Assembly: GCA_002411345.1 (NCBI GenBank)
Contig: DHSL01000041.1
Location: 33,982 to 97,981 of the forward strand
Length of the DNA stretch: 64,000 nt
Direction of reading: 5' to 3'
Source: Bacteroidales bacterium UBA5287
Lineage (GTDB): Bacteria > Bacteroidota > Bacteroidia > Bacteroidales > Dysgonomonadaceae
Under the pieces are notes generated by a model. That model saw nothing but the letters and a program-made list of their open reading frames with translations, made no database searches and was not told the origin of the DNA. The position numbers were made by a program, and so were the translations under genes. Shown piece by piece: positions 51,916 through 61,842 of this stretch (position 1 is the first letter of the stretch; every line of letters begins with the position of its first letter).

Positions 51916-53259
51916 ATGGAAACAAAAAAAGAATTAAAATATTTGGGATGGATGGTGCTTATTTTCGTACTGATTTTTTTTCTACCAATCAGTAGTGAGC
52001 GCTTTATGACTGCCATTGAAGCAACATTAGACCTTTCGAAATGGTATGCACAAGAACATGTAATCCTCTGTTTACTACCGGCTTTCTTTATTGCCGGGGT
52101 AATTGCCGTATTTATCAGCCAAGGATCAGTGATCCGTTACTTTGGAGCAAATGCAAATAAATGGCTTTCCTATACTGTGGCATCTGTATCAGGTGCCATT
52201 TTGGCGGTCTGTTCCTGTACTATACTTCCATTATTCACAAGCATCTACAAGAGAGGAGCGGGATTAGGACCGGCTGTAGCGTTCCTTTACTCGGGACCAG
52301 CCATAAGTATCCTCTCAATCATCTTAACCTGGAACATCCTTGGTACGGAAATGGGTGTAGCCCGAATGACAGGGGCAATTCTTTTTTCTGTTATTATCGG
52401 GTTGGCCATGGCTTTTATCTTCCGTAAGGAGGAAAAGGTAAAACAGGAAGAACAGATGAATTTTGAAGCACCACCTTCAAAACGGCCGATTTCACAGACT
52501 ATGTTTCACTTCTTCACGCTGGTCCTGATCCTTGTGACTGCCAACTGGGGCGCACCAGCATCAGGAGATACTTCAAGCCTATGGTTTTATCTATTTACTT
52601 ACAAATGGTATATCACCGGATTTTTTGGATTGATATTAGCCTGGTCGTTGATCAAGATATTAAAAATAAAATGGCAATGGGTGTTAATTGCAGTAGCCGC
52701 TACAACGCTTTCGGCACTTCTTTCCAACCAATTCATTCGCAACCCAAAGATGGTACCTTTAGTACCAATGGTTGTAGGTATTGCTGCCCTCTCTGTGATG
52801 ACACTCTTAGACAAAAAAAATGAGGAAAACAGAGAATGGACACTATCTGCCTGGGGTTTTGCCAAACAGATAATGCCGTTGCTCGCTATTGGTGTGGTTA
52901 CTGCGGGATTCTTACTCGGATCCACACATGATAACGTGGCTATCCCGGGTGTTGTTCCCAACGAATGGATTGAGTGGGCTGTAGGAGGCAACTCGTTTTT
53001 CTCCAACTTCTTTGCCAGTTTTACCGGGGCCTTTATGTATTTTGCCACCCTAACCGAGGTACCCATTGTACAAGGACTATTGGCCAGTGGTATGGGCAAA
53101 GGTCCGGCACTAGCACTATTACTTTCGGGTCCTTCCCTCTCATTGCCTAACATGCTGGTTATCCGCGGGGTAATGGGAACAAAGAAAACGATCGCATATG
53201 TTGCATTAGTTGTGATAATGGCCACTTTTTCAGGTCTGGTATATGGATCACTATTTTAA
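51916..53259 (+). CDS. ArsP/DUF318-family permease
   Basis: The 447-residue protein has ten or more helices and the paired permease motifs of the DUF318/ArsP family: VSGAILAVCSCTILPLFTSI with a CSC motif and LGPAVAFLYSGPAISILSII, repeated as FASFTGAFMYFATLTEVPIV and GPALALLLSGPSLSLPNMLV. ArsP members export trivalent organoarsenicals; others transport different metals. It ends the operon and is followed by a bidirectional terminator. Substrate is inferred from ArsR and the ArsF/ArsG-like genes. Confidence 0.85.
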   Translation: METKKELKYLGWMVLIFVLIFFLPISSERFMTAIEATLDLSKWYAQEHVILCLLPAFFIAGVIAVFISQGSVIRYFGANANKWLSYTVASVSGAILAVCSCTILPLFTSIYKRGAGLGPAVAFLYSGPAISILSIILTWNILGTEMGVARMTGAILFSVIIGLAMAFIFRKEEKVKQEEQMNFEAPPSKRPISQTMFHFFTLVLILVTANWGAPASGDTSSLWFYLFTYKWYITGFFGLILAWSLIKILKIKWQWVLIAVAATTLSALLSNQFIRNPKMVPLVPMVVGIAALSVMTLLDKKNEENREWTLSAWGFAKQIMPLLAIGVVTAGFLLGSTHDNVAIPGVVPNEWIEWAVGGNSFFSNFFASFTGAFMYFATLTEVPIVQGLLASGMGKGPALALLLSGPSLSLPNMLVIRGVMGTKKTIAYVALVVIMATFSGLVYGSLF

Positions 53260-53265
53260 AACTAA

Positions 53266-53312
53266 ACTTTCGCATGTCTCACTGAATTTTGTTATGTGAT
53301 ACATGCAAAAGT
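53266..53312. terminator. Bidirectional terminator between permease and SRAP genes
   Basis: ACTTTCGCATGT (53266-53277) pairs with ACATGCAAAAGT (53301-53312) with one mismatch, and inner bases TCAC/GTGA extend the stem. It lies between two convergent genes, 7 bases after one stop and 15 before the other. Confidence 0.6.
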
Positions 53313-53326
53313 TCTTCATTAACATT

Positions 53327-54052
53327 TCAATATTGCACCTTTTGGAGTATTTCCGGAACATTTCTGTTTTCCCGGCTATAATTGGCTTTTTTTGAAATGG
53401 TGTAAGCATCCATGAAGTGCTCGTTGAAAGGTTCCATTAGCTTTTCGATATTTTCTTTTTTTAGTGAGTGATTGTTCCATTGCTCAATATCTTTCTCAGA
53501 TATTATCAAGGGCATTCTGTGTTTGTTTTGTCCTGAATTGTGAATCTCGGTCATCATAGGATTTGAAGGAACTGTGATTATTGAAAAAGTGTTTTTTATT
53601 TCTCCTGTTTCATGATTAATCCACCGATCATAAATGCATCCAAAATAGAAATGCGACGATTCTTTTGGAAAAATATAATGTGGAATCTTTTCATTGTTTA
53701 CTTCTTTCCATTCAAAATAACCATCAACCGGAAGGATGCATCTCTGTGTTTTAATTGCTGAACTGTAAGATGGTTTTTCGAATATGGTTTCGGAACGTGC
53801 ATTCAGCGTCATCGAACGGATATTATTGGCATCTTCAGCCGTCTTTGTCCAAAATGGGATTAAGCCCCAATTAAACATATCTACTTCATTTTCTTTCAAT
53901 ATGACTAATCCGGGATACTGAAATCCTGATACAAAGAAATTATTCTGGACCTGATCCAACAAGTTCTTGATCTGATTATCTTCATATAACAGATTGGCAT
54001 CTTTAATAAAAATCTCCAATCCCTTCTTTTGCTGTGAAACTGTAAAGCACAT
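53327..54052 (-). CDS. SOS response-associated peptidase (SRAP, HMCES/YedK family)
   Basis: The initiator Met is followed by the catalytic Cys2 (MCFTVSQQ), which becomes N-terminal and crosslinks to abasic sites in single-stranded DNA. Other family motifs are MFNWGLIPFWT, NARSETIFEKPSY, RCILPVDGYFEWKE with the conserved Glu, FSIITVPSNPMMTEIHNSGQ, and HRMPLIIS. Length (241) is normal. It protects abasic sites at stalled forks and removes itself later. An exact-frame relic of a paralogue is at 40622-40693. Confidence 0.93.
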   Translation of the reverse strand: MCFTVSQQKKGLEIFIKDANLLYEDNQIKNLLDQVQNNFFVSGFQYPGLVILKENEVDMFNWGLIPFWTKTAEDANNIRSMTLNARSETIFEKPSYSSAIKTQRCILPVDGYFEWKEVNNEKIPHYIFPKESSHFYFGCIYDRWINHETGEIKNTFSIITVPSNPMMTEIHNSGQNKHRMPLIISEKDIEQWNNHSLKKENIEKLMEPFNEHFMDAYTISKKANYSRENRNVPEILQKVQY

Positions 54053-54077
54053 AGTTTTACGTATTTACTTTGAAGTA

Positions 54078-54085
54078 CAAATATA
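54078..54085 (-). promoter_or_regulatory. -7 promoter element of the SRAP gene
   Basis: On the minus strand TATATTTG matches the TAnnTTTG consensus. The start codon at 54052 is 26 bases downstream. No clear -33 element was found. Confidence 0.5.
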
Positions 54086-54592
54086 TATTAGGATAAAGAA
54101 AAATCTTACTTTGTTTGAAAGTTTAACTTATGGGGTGTAAAAGTTTGAAGTGGCAATCATAAAAACTTTGTATCGTCTATGAATGTTTTCAAAGTTTTTG
54201 ATAGTTTCTTAAGTACTTCTAGTTGTTTCGAATATAAAAGATACATATCGTTAAACTTAATAGATATTACAAAACTTACATAATCATTACCTGCAAGAAT
54301 GATATTATCAAGAAGAGAAAATTTAAAAAATTGAAAGATTCATTAATTGCCAGGTTACTAATTGTTTGTCTTTTTTATATAGTCTTGTTACTCCATGGGG
54401 GGGGTGGGATGATTATGAACTAATATTAGGTTGCTTCAAATATCAATGATAAGAACTTTTAAAAGATCATAACAACCTCATAACCACATATTTAACAATT
54501 TCAAACCAACGATATATAAAACATATTTTAACATAAAGCATTTTCTTGTTTAGTTTTTTTTTGTTAACTTGCCATTATTTTAAATATTAAAC
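54086..54592. other. Intergenic region upstream of the cas operon
   Basis: About 500 AT-rich bases without an intact gene. The minus-strand frame 54157-54325 is open and reads NDYVSFVISIKFNDMYLLYS and SKTLKTFIDDTKFL before a stop, without a start codon; it may be a relic. A run of eight G (54397-54404) followed by TGGG stands out in this sequence. The promoter of the cas operon should lie in the last 100 bases, but I could not fix it. Confidence 0.4.
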
Positions 54593-55369
54593 ATGCGTTT
54601 TAAACTTACCTTACAACTTGAAAAAAGACGATTCGGTGATTTGATACCATTAAATTATCAATACGAGTGTAGCGCCGTAATCTATCGAATACTTTCAAGA
54701 TCAAACACTGACTATTCACAGTGGTTACACGAAAATGGTTTCCAACTTGAGAATGGAAAGCAATTTAAGCTGTTCACTTTTTCACGACTGCGAGTACCAC
54801 AATTTAAGATTATTGGAGAGAATATGAAAATTTTATCTGATACTATTGATTGGGAAATCGCTTTTTTACCTGAACGCAGTACGCGTGAATTTATTCAAGG
54901 TGTTTTTAAAGAACAAACTTTTGAAATAGGCAATAAAGATGTACGTGCTCAATTTAGAGTTAATTCCGTTGAGTTATTGCCCGATCCAGTGTTTACTGAA
55001 ACCATGCAATTTGAAACCCTCTCCCCTATTTGCTTGACTTATAAACAACCTGGAATGAGTGATGAATACGTCTCGCTTGAGCATCCTAATGCTAAAGAGT
55101 TGGTTAAATTCAATTTGTTAAGTAAATATAAGGCTTTTACGGGAAAAGACTTTCCGGAAAGAGAATTTCCCTTTAATGTTACTCCACTTTCGAAATCGAA
55201 GGCTACTTTAATAACCATTAAAGCAAATACATCCCAATCTACAAAAGTAAGAGGTTTTATGTGTCAATTTGAAGTTGAGGCACCAATTGAACTAATAAAG
55301 ATTATGTACAATTCAGGGATTGGTGGGAAAAACAGTTTAGGATTTGGGATGGTAAAGGAAGTAAAATAA
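54593..55369 (+). CDS. cas6: CRISPR endoribonuclease Cas6
   Basis: A 258-residue RAMP protein with two ferredoxin-like halves. The start MRFKLTLQLEKR and the glycine-rich loop near the end, GIGGKNSLGFGMVKEVK, are diagnostic for Cas6. NYQYECSAVIYRILSRSN is the usual first helix, whose His is replaced here by other residues. Cas6 cuts the repeat RNA and leaves an 8-base 5' handle, here AUUGAAAU judging from the repeat end. It is first in the operon, 56 bases before cas8b. Confidence 0.93.
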   Translation: MRFKLTLQLEKRRFGDLIPLNYQYECSAVIYRILSRSNTDYSQWLHENGFQLENGKQFKLFTFSRLRVPQFKIIGENMKILSDTIDWEIAFLPERSTREFIQGVFKEQTFEIGNKDVRAQFRVNSVELLPDPVFTETMQFETLSPICLTYKQPGMSDEYVSLEHPNAKELVKFNLLSKYKAFTGKDFPEREFPFNVTPLSKSKATLITIKANTSQSTKVRGFMCQFEVEAPIELIKIMYNSGIGGKNSLGFGMVKEVK

Positions 55370-55425
55370 CAGATTAATCTATTTTTTATTAATTAGATAG
55401 GTTCATTAAAATAACAAAAACTGAT

Positions 55426-57222
55426 ATGAGTTTAGACACAGTAATTAAAATTGGCGAGTTTTATCGCCAAGATAAAAATGCATGGAAATATCATGAACAG
55501 ATTAACCATGTGATGAAAGAAATAGAAGCTTTGGCAAAAAAAAAGAATAAAGAAGGTATTTATATTACTACTACATTTTATGAGATACCCGTAATTGATA
55601 AAGGCGATGAATTCTTGTTTGAATTTGAAAATATTAAGGAAATATTGGATGAAGATAAAATAAACAGCCTTTATTATCTGAATTTTAAAGCAAATAAAAA
55701 AGACACATTTAAAAAGTATCTTGTCGGTGATTTGGTTTATTCCTGTTATATAGATAAAAAAAATAAAATTATTGAAGGAGGAAATTATCGTATTAAGGGA
55801 CAATGGGAAGGTGATAAAAAATCTTCTTTTTGGCGTTCTAATGATATTATAGAAAAGATTGACAACTTATTTATTTTAAAATTTAGGAGAGAATTTCAAC
55901 GAAACATTGATTTTATTGAAAATCTTATTAGTGAACATTTATCAATTGTATTGCACTTTAGTTTTGATGGTATGTCGTGGTATGAACAAGAAAACATTGT
56001 TAATACTGTTGATAAGATAATAATTGAAGATTTAGTTAATCCTATTTCTAATAAACATTTTGTTCTTAAAAAATATCTTTATAAAAATCTAGCAGGTGAA
56101 GAAAATCCGTTATCACCAAATTTTGACAAAACATCTTTGTACAAGAACAGATTATTTAGTAAAGAAGAAATAACAAATTTACTTTATGTAAAAAAAATCA
56201 CAGAACCTCAGAATCCCTCGGTAAGGATAGGTAATATAGGAATTATAGCTATTCCACATTCAGATAAACTAACATCAGAATCTGTTATAAACTTTTTTGA
56301 ACGTGAGAAAAACACTTTAGATATAGAAGTCGAAGTTGAAATTAGTAAAGAAGGAAATATCATTGATTCGATTGAAAATAATGATTCTGACTTATTTTTT
56401 ACCGATTTTGTTAACAATGACTTCGATGATACTGTAAAATTTGATATTGTATTCATCAGTATACCTAAATCTCCTGCAGGTGTATTTGCAGACTTAATAG
56501 AAATTTCGGATGTCGAAAAGAGTTTATTAATACATATAAATAAGAATATAAGAGAAAAAGCTGAAGAAATGGAGAATAAAGCTAATAGCGAATTCGCAAA
56601 TTTGAAAAAGCCATTTCATTTTGGTATCAGATCAAGTTTTTTAAATATTCTTGGAGATGTTACGAAAGAGAAGAAAAAATTTCAGTCCCATTTACTAAAA
56701 GTACTTCCTCAGATATACACTGATAATTATTATGAAGACTCCTTGTTACTATCTGCTTTTCTTGAAAAAACAGAATATAACATTCGAGAAGGAAGTCAGA
56801 GTTTTAATACTTTGAAATATGATTTTTATTTTTTAATGAACATACAAAAAAATAATCCACTTATGAAAATTACAGAATCAAACAGTTATGCATTAGGCAA
56901 AAATCTAGGTATTATGGCCAAGCAATTTGCATCCTGGCGCGACGACTGCCCTATCAAGTCATTTGAAAAATCCTATGTTGGAAATCTTTCTCGAAGAACA
57001 TCTTCTATTGAAGAATTGGTAAAATTTGCCGCATTTATAAATGAAAAGCTTGTAATGCACGATAGGTTATTTCCTGACGTAAAGAATGCTTATCAACAAT
57101 TGATCTTCACAATTAAAAATTTCGGAACAGAAAAATATAACAAATACAACTGCTCATTAGGCTTTTTTACCAGCTATTACGAAACAAAATCAAACGAAGA
57201 TATTAACAAAGAAAACAATTGA
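55426..57222 (+). CDS. cas8b: Type I-B large subunit Cas8b (Csh1/TM1802-like)
   Basis: A 598-residue protein in the place of the Cascade large subunit, between cas6 and cas7. Visible Cas8b/TM1802-type features are the N-terminal AYNCV-like stretch (DTVIKIGEFYRQDKNAW), an internal region with SFDGMSWYEQENI, and the C-terminal helical part (SNSYALGKNLGIMAKQFASW; YVGNLSRRTSSIEELVKFA). No zinc ribbon was identified. Cas8b recognises the PAM on foreign DNA. Large subunits diverge fast; the assignment rests largely on position and length. Confidence 0.85.
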   Translation: MSLDTVIKIGEFYRQDKNAWKYHEQINHVMKEIEALAKKKNKEGIYITTTFYEIPVIDKGDEFLFEFENIKEILDEDKINSLYYLNFKANKKDTFKKYLVGDLVYSCYIDKKNKIIEGGNYRIKGQWEGDKKSSFWRSNDIIEKIDNLFILKFRREFQRNIDFIENLISEHLSIVLHFSFDGMSWYEQENIVNTVDKIIIEDLVNPISNKHFVLKKYLYKNLAGEENPLSPNFDKTSLYKNRLFSKEEITNLLYVKKITEPQNPSVRIGNIGIIAIPHSDKLTSESVINFFEREKNTLDIEVEVEISKEGNIIDSIENNDSDLFFTDFVNNDFDDTVKFDIVFISIPKSPAGVFADLIEISDVEKSLLIHINKNIREKAEEMENKANSEFANLKKPFHFGIRSSFLNILGDVTKEKKKFQSHLLKVLPQIYTDNYYEDSLLLSAFLEKTEYNIREGSQSFNTLKYDFYFLMNIQKNNPLMKITESNSYALGKNLGIMAKQFASWRDDCPIKSFEKSYVGNLSRRTSSIEELVKFAAFINEKLVMHDRLFPDVKNAYQQLIFTIKNFGTEKYNKYNCSLGFFTSYYETKSNEDINKENN

Positions 57223-57236
57223 TAAAAATATTGAAT

Positions 57237-58178
57237 ATGGAAAACTTTATTGAAAAATCGGAAATCCTTTTTTTGTACGAAGGCAAATTTACTGTTCCTA
57301 ACGGAGACCCATTTACAGGAGAACAACGTTACGACGATGAAACCAAACATATTTTGGTTAGCGATGTGAGAATCAAACGATTTGTTAGGGATTATTTTAT
57401 AGACAAGTATAAAAACAAAGACAAATATAAAGTTTTTGTTTTTAATGATAAATCTCAGGTTGCTGAAGGAAGTAAAGAATCTGGTGCCTCTGCTCGAATG
57501 CAAACATTATGGGGAGGAAATAAACCAAAAGATAAAAAATTATATGAATCAGCTGCTTTAAAACTTTTGCAAGAGTGTATTGATGTACGGTTGTTTGGAG
57601 GTATTTCAACGGAAAAAGAAGCAGCTGTAAATATTACAGGACCTGTTCAGTTCGCACTACTAAATCCATCTCTTAACAAAACGGATTTGAGAATTCATCA
57701 AAACACAGCTGTATTCTCATCAAGTGCAGATAAATCTAGAGGAGCTATAGGCACAACAACAGTTGTTCCTTATGCCTTGAATCAAATACATGGATGGATA
57801 AATCCATATTCTGCATTAAATAGCAAACTGACAGAAGATGATATAAATGAATTATTTTCAGCAATGTGGAATAGTATAAATAATTCAAATACTAGAAGTA
57901 AATCAAATCAAAGTTCTGTTTTGTTAATTCAAATTGTATATAATAACGCAAATGATAAACTTTATGGCACCGATAAATTAATATCAATCATTTCTGAAAA
58001 AGAAGAAGAACAGATTCGTGAAATGGAAGACTATAGGTTTGATTTTAGCAGACTAGGAGTAGCCGCAAGTTCTGAAAAAGTTAAAGAAATCAGGTTTTAT
58101 ACAGAGATACCAGAAATTGAAAATGCGATAACAGCTTTAAATAAGTTGAAAATAAAACCTATTACATTATTGAAATAA
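57237..58178 (+). CDS. cas7: Type I-B backbone subunit Cas7 (Csh2)
   Basis: The start is taken at ATG 57237 (MENFIEKSEILFLYEGKFTV), 14 bases after cas8b; a TTG at 57219 would overlap it. The 313-residue RAMP shows the Csh2 pattern: PNGDPFTGEQRYDDETKHIL, VSDVRIKRFVRDYFID, DVRLFGGISTEKEAAVNITG and GPVQFALLNPSLNK. Several copies form the filament along the crRNA. Its stop overlaps the cas5 start by one base. Confidence 0.93.
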   Translation: MENFIEKSEILFLYEGKFTVPNGDPFTGEQRYDDETKHILVSDVRIKRFVRDYFIDKYKNKDKYKVFVFNDKSQVAEGSKESGASARMQTLWGGNKPKDKKLYESAALKLLQECIDVRLFGGISTEKEAAVNITGPVQFALLNPSLNKTDLRIHQNTAVFSSSADKSRGAIGTTTVVPYALNQIHGWINPYSALNSKLTEDDINELFSAMWNSINNSNTRSKSNQSSVLLIQIVYNNANDKLYGTDKLISIISEKEEEQIREMEDYRFDFSRLGVAASSEKVKEIRFYTEIPEIENAITALNKLKIKPITLLK

Positions 58179-58885
58179 TGAAAGGCGTAAGATTACATAT
58201 TAAAGGAAACTGGGGACAATTTCGCCGTCCAGAAACCAACAATAATCCACTTTCTCATGATTTTATTACAAAAACAGCGTTAATCGGGATGATTGGCGCA
58301 GTATTAGGCAAGGACAGAATTAAAATGAAACCATTGTTTCCAATATTAAGCAAAGATTTAAAATATGGCATTCAAATAAACAATGAAGTAAAAAAACAAT
58401 CATGGGGTTTTACTTTCAGAAGTGTTTCCAATGCATGGGAAAAATCTCCTAAACAAATGGAAATAATTCGCAACCCTGATTATACAGTAATGCTTTGTTT
58501 ATTAGACAATGCAATAGAAACGAGTAAGGAAATCTTTACCGAGTTTGTTCGAAATTGTAAAGGTGGTAAATCATGCTATGAACCTGTACTAGGATTACAT
58601 AATTGTCCTGCTGAAATAGAATTCATAGAAGAAGGAAGTTTTGAATATGTTACTGAAGGAACATTTTCGACAAAAGGTTTTGTTTCAAATAAGCATAAAC
58701 TGGAAGATTTAGGCATTGATGGTATCAGAATTGGTTTTGACAAAGTACCTACATATCAAAACGATGATTTCTGGAATTTACCAGATGAATACGTTTCGGT
58801 TATTTACACTTCAGGAAACAGAGAAATAACGGTAAGCGGAGAGCATTTTGTTTTTAATCATGATTCAAAATGGTGTCTGATATAA
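58178..58885 (+). CDS. cas5: CRISPR-associated protein Cas5
   Basis: The N-terminal Cas5 signature GVRLHIKGNWGQFRRPETNN followed by TKTALIGMIGAVLG is present, and the 235-residue length is normal. Cas5 caps the 5' handle of the crRNA in the I-B Cascade. It overlaps cas7 by one base and cas3 by 16 bases, so the subunits are translationally coupled. Confidence 0.92.
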   Translation: MKGVRLHIKGNWGQFRRPETNNNPLSHDFITKTALIGMIGAVLGKDRIKMKPLFPILSKDLKYGIQINNEVKKQSWGFTFRSVSNAWEKSPKQMEIIRNPDYTVMLCLLDNAIETSKEIFTEFVRNCKGGKSCYEPVLGLHNCPAEIEFIEEGSFEYVTEGTFSTKGFVSNKHKLEDLGIDGIRIGFDKVPTYQNDDFWNLPDEYVSVIYTSGNREITVSGEHFVFNHDSKWCLI

Positions 58886-61293
58886 ATTTCCTATCGCATC
58901 CGGGAAAACAATTAGAGGAACATATCTACGGGGTTATTAATAAATCCCGTAGATACTCTTCGTTGTCAATTACTGAAATTGCGGCATTGTTCCACGATTT
59001 GGGAAAAATGAATGTAAACTTTCAAGCTAAGATAAAGGGAAGTCCAGTGGATGGATATTCACGACATTCATATCTTTCGGTTTTAGCTTTTGTATATTGT
59101 CTAAAAACCAACCAAAAAGAAATGATAAAGCTGATGCAGGTAGAAAATAAAAATCAATTTTCACTTCGGATATTACAAATAGTAGCAATCATTGCTCATC
59201 ATCATGGTGATATTCCAAATTTTGAGAATATGCTAAATATGGATGAAATAAATTCAGCAGCAAATTTTCTAAATCAGCACACATTGCCATTTAGTGATTT
59301 TCTGAATCAAAAGTTACAAAAAAAAATTAATCCATTCATTATAAAATATTCTGAAAAAGAATTTAGACGAGTAGGAAATTATAATTCAATGATTCATGAG
59401 AGATTATGGAAAGAATCGGCATTAGATTATTTTAGCAATATGCAATTTGCTTTTGCCAGCTTGATTCATGCAGATAAGCGGGATGCAGGCAATAACAATT
59501 ATTTTCAAACTGAAGAAAAGATTGAACAATCAGTAACGGAAATAAATCAATCGCTCAATTTAAAATTCAAGCAACTTGATTTATCTGTTAATCCTTCAAG
59601 ATTAAATCAATTACGAACTAATATACGAATTGAAGCAACCGAAAATATTGAAAAGTTTTTACAACAAAACAAACGTGTTTATACACTTGCAGCACCTACT
59701 GGTTCTGGCAAAACTTTCACAATGCTTTCATTGGCAAGGCAAATACAAAAAAAGAATGGCAAATTAGGAATTATATATGCTTTACCATTTTTGTCTATTA
59801 CAGAGCAAGTTCAAAAAATTTTAGAAGATGATTTACAGATTGATTATTTAGCTATAAATTCAAAAGCTCAAAATAATGATATAGAAAAAGCTCAGGTTGC
59901 ATATGAATATAATCCGTCAAATGATAATTTGGAAAAGTTAATACAACTCGATTTTGCAGAACAAACATTTGACCACCCATTTATTGTTACAACTTTTGTA
60001 CAATTGTTTGAGACTTTTATTAGCAATAAAAACAGTACTTTATTAAAGCTACCTAATTTTGCAAATCGCATTTTTTTAATTGACGAAGTACAATCACTTC
60101 CACCAAGATTATATATCTTCTTTGCTGCATGGTTAGATGATTTTTGTAATAAACATAACTCTTACGCTATATTGTCGACTGCAACTATGCCAAAATTAGA
60201 TTTTCCAATAAAAAAATTCTTACCTGATGAAAAGAATCCTCAATTATTATTTAAAAACTATTTGTTACCATTAGAGCTTATTAATGCAGATAAATATTTT
60301 AGTCAAAATGTATTTAATCGTTATCGAATAAATTTAATAGGTGGAGAATCATTCTTTATAACTGATTTATCCAAACATATAATTAACCAAAATCAATCAT
60401 GCCTTGTTATATTAAATACAATATCTGAAACAAAGCTGTTGTATAACGAATTATCCGAAATATTACCTCATGTAATTCTTTTAAATACTCATTTTATTCC
60501 TGAAGATCGCAGTAAAAAAATTGAAATAGCAAAAGATTTATTGCAAAAAAGAAAACATGTCGTCTTAATTTCAACTCAACTTATAGAAGCAGGTGTAGAT
60601 ATTGATTTTCCTGTTGTTTACCGCGATTTATGCCCGCTTCCAAGTCTGATTCAAAGTGCTGGACGCTGTAACCGAAACAAGAAAATAGATTTAGGACAAA
60701 TATATTTCTTCCAACTTCAAAAAGAAAGTGGACGACCAAGTTCAGAAATTATTTATAAAAAAGAAGCTGCTGAATTTTTAAAGTTTTGTAGGACAGAAAT
60801 TCAGGATGGAATTGAAGAAAAAGAATTATACAATTTACAACCTAAATTTTTTAATTTAATAAGAGATAATTTGACGATAGGTGATTTTGATTATGGATTT
60901 GAGCAACACGCCAATATGATTGAATGTATCAATAAAGCTCAGTTCAATTTGTTGGGGAAATTTCAACTAATAAATAATGATACATTCGGTGAACAATACA
61001 GATATTATATTCCAAAAGATAATAAAGACAACTCTTATGAGGAATTAATTGAGATAATGTCACATTTAAAAGAAGCAAAATCGTTTGATGAGAAAAAACA
61101 AATAAAAATTCGTTTGAATAACGGATTAAAAGCTTTAGGAAACCGAATATTAAATATTAGAATAGGAAAAAATCAGACACCACCCCCTTTTAATAATTGT
61201 GACGAAAAATTCGGAATAAGAGTTTTATCCGAATTAAATAAATATTCTTACAAAACTGGTTTAGAACTTGGAATTACGAATCAATTATTATAA
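58870..61293 (+). CDS. cas3: CRISPR nuclease-helicase Cas3 (HD-DExD/H)
   Basis: An 807-residue fused Cas3. The HD nuclease part has SHPGKQLEEHIYGV (His10, His18), FHDLGKMN (His42-Asp43), and IIAHHHGDIPNF near 112-123. The SF2 helicase part has Walker A APTGSGKTFTMLS near 275, LIDEVQSLPPRLY near 403 (DEVQ box), LSTATMP near 435, IEAGVDIDFP and SAGRCNRNKK near 596. It is recruited by Cascade to nick and unwind DNA processively. All catalytic motifs appear intact. Confidence 0.95.
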   Translation: MVSDINFLSHPGKQLEEHIYGVINKSRRYSSLSITEIAALFHDLGKMNVNFQAKIKGSPVDGYSRHSYLSVLAFVYCLKTNQKEMIKLMQVENKNQFSLRILQIVAIIAHHHGDIPNFENMLNMDEINSAANFLNQHTLPFSDFLNQKLQKKINPFIIKYSEKEFRRVGNYNSMIHERLWKESALDYFSNMQFAFASLIHADKRDAGNNNYFQTEEKIEQSVTEINQSLNLKFKQLDLSVNPSRLNQLRTNIRIEATENIEKFLQQNKRVYTLAAPTGSGKTFTMLSLARQIQKKNGKLGIIYALPFLSITEQVQKILEDDLQIDYLAINSKAQNNDIEKAQVAYEYNPSNDNLEKLIQLDFAEQTFDHPFIVTTFVQLFETFISNKNSTLLKLPNFANRIFLIDEVQSLPPRLYIFFAAWLDDFCNKHNSYAILSTATMPKLDFPIKKFLPDEKNPQLLFKNYLLPLELINADKYFSQNVFNRYRINLIGGESFFITDLSKHIINQNQSCLVILNTISETKLLYNELSEILPHVILLNTHFIPEDRSKKIEIAKDLLQKRKHVVLISTQLIEAGVDIDFPVVYRDLCPLPSLIQSAGRCNRNKKIDLGQIYFFQLQKESGRPSSEIIYKKEAAEFLKFCRTEIQDGIEEKELYNLQPKFFNLIRDNLTIGDFDYGFEQHANMIECINKAQFNLLGKFQLINNDTFGEQYRYYIPKDNKDNSYEELIEIMSHLKEAKSFDEKKQIKIRLNNGLKALGNRILNIRIGKNQTPPPFNNCDEKFGIRVLSELNKYSYKTGLELGITNQLL

Positions 61294-61805
61294 TGAAACA
61301 TGTAACGGGCACATTGATTTCTTATTATTTCTATTGCAAACGGAGAATGTGGCTTCACGCCAATGATATTTGTTTTGAAGATAACTCTGAAGATGTTGCT
61401 ATGGGTAAACTCATAGAAGAAACGACTTATTTGCAAAGAAATAGTAATTTTGAACAAATAGAATTTGATGGAATCAAAATTGATTATTACGACCACAAAA
61501 ACAAAATCATACATGAAACCAAGAAATCACCAAAATTCGAACAAACTCATATTTGGCAATTAAAATATTACATATACATTTTAAAAAAGAATGGAATTGA
61601 TAATGTGAAAGGAGTGTTGGAATATCCTACAGAGCATAAGATACAAACTGTTGAATTATCAATTGATAATATTAAAGAAATAGAACTTTTTTCCAAGGAA
61701 ATTATATCCATTATAACATCTAATGAATGTCCTCCAAAAATTAAAAGCTCAAAGTGTAAAAATTGTAGTTATTATGAATTCTGTTATGTAGGAGAAGAAG
61801 TTTGA
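61293..61805 (+). CDS. cas4: CRISPR-associated exonuclease Cas4
   Basis: The 170-residue product has the Cas4 iron-sulfur cysteines (YYFYCKRRMWLHA near residue 15; SSKCKNCSYYEFCYVGEE at the end). It also has the RecB nuclease motifs DGIKIDYYDH, HETKKSP and the QLKYYIYIL helix. It trims prespacers and fixes PAM orientation with Cas1-Cas2. Start overlaps cas3 stop by one base. Confidence 0.93.
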   Translation: MKHVTGTLISYYFYCKRRMWLHANDICFEDNSEDVAMGKLIEETTYLQRNSNFEQIEFDGIKIDYYDHKNKIIHETKKSPKFEQTHIWQLKYYIYILKKNGIDNVKGVLEYPTEHKIQTVELSIDNIKEIELFSKEIISIITSNECPPKIKSSKCKNCSYYEFCYVGEEV

Positions 61806-61842
61806 TTAAATGAAATTTGAGCTATTAACAATTAAAATTATA

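Noticed and set aside
52599..53225. A 208-codon minus-strand frame opposite the permease gene
   Set aside because: It is the shadow of a well-supported membrane protein gene and has no protein-like motifs of its own.
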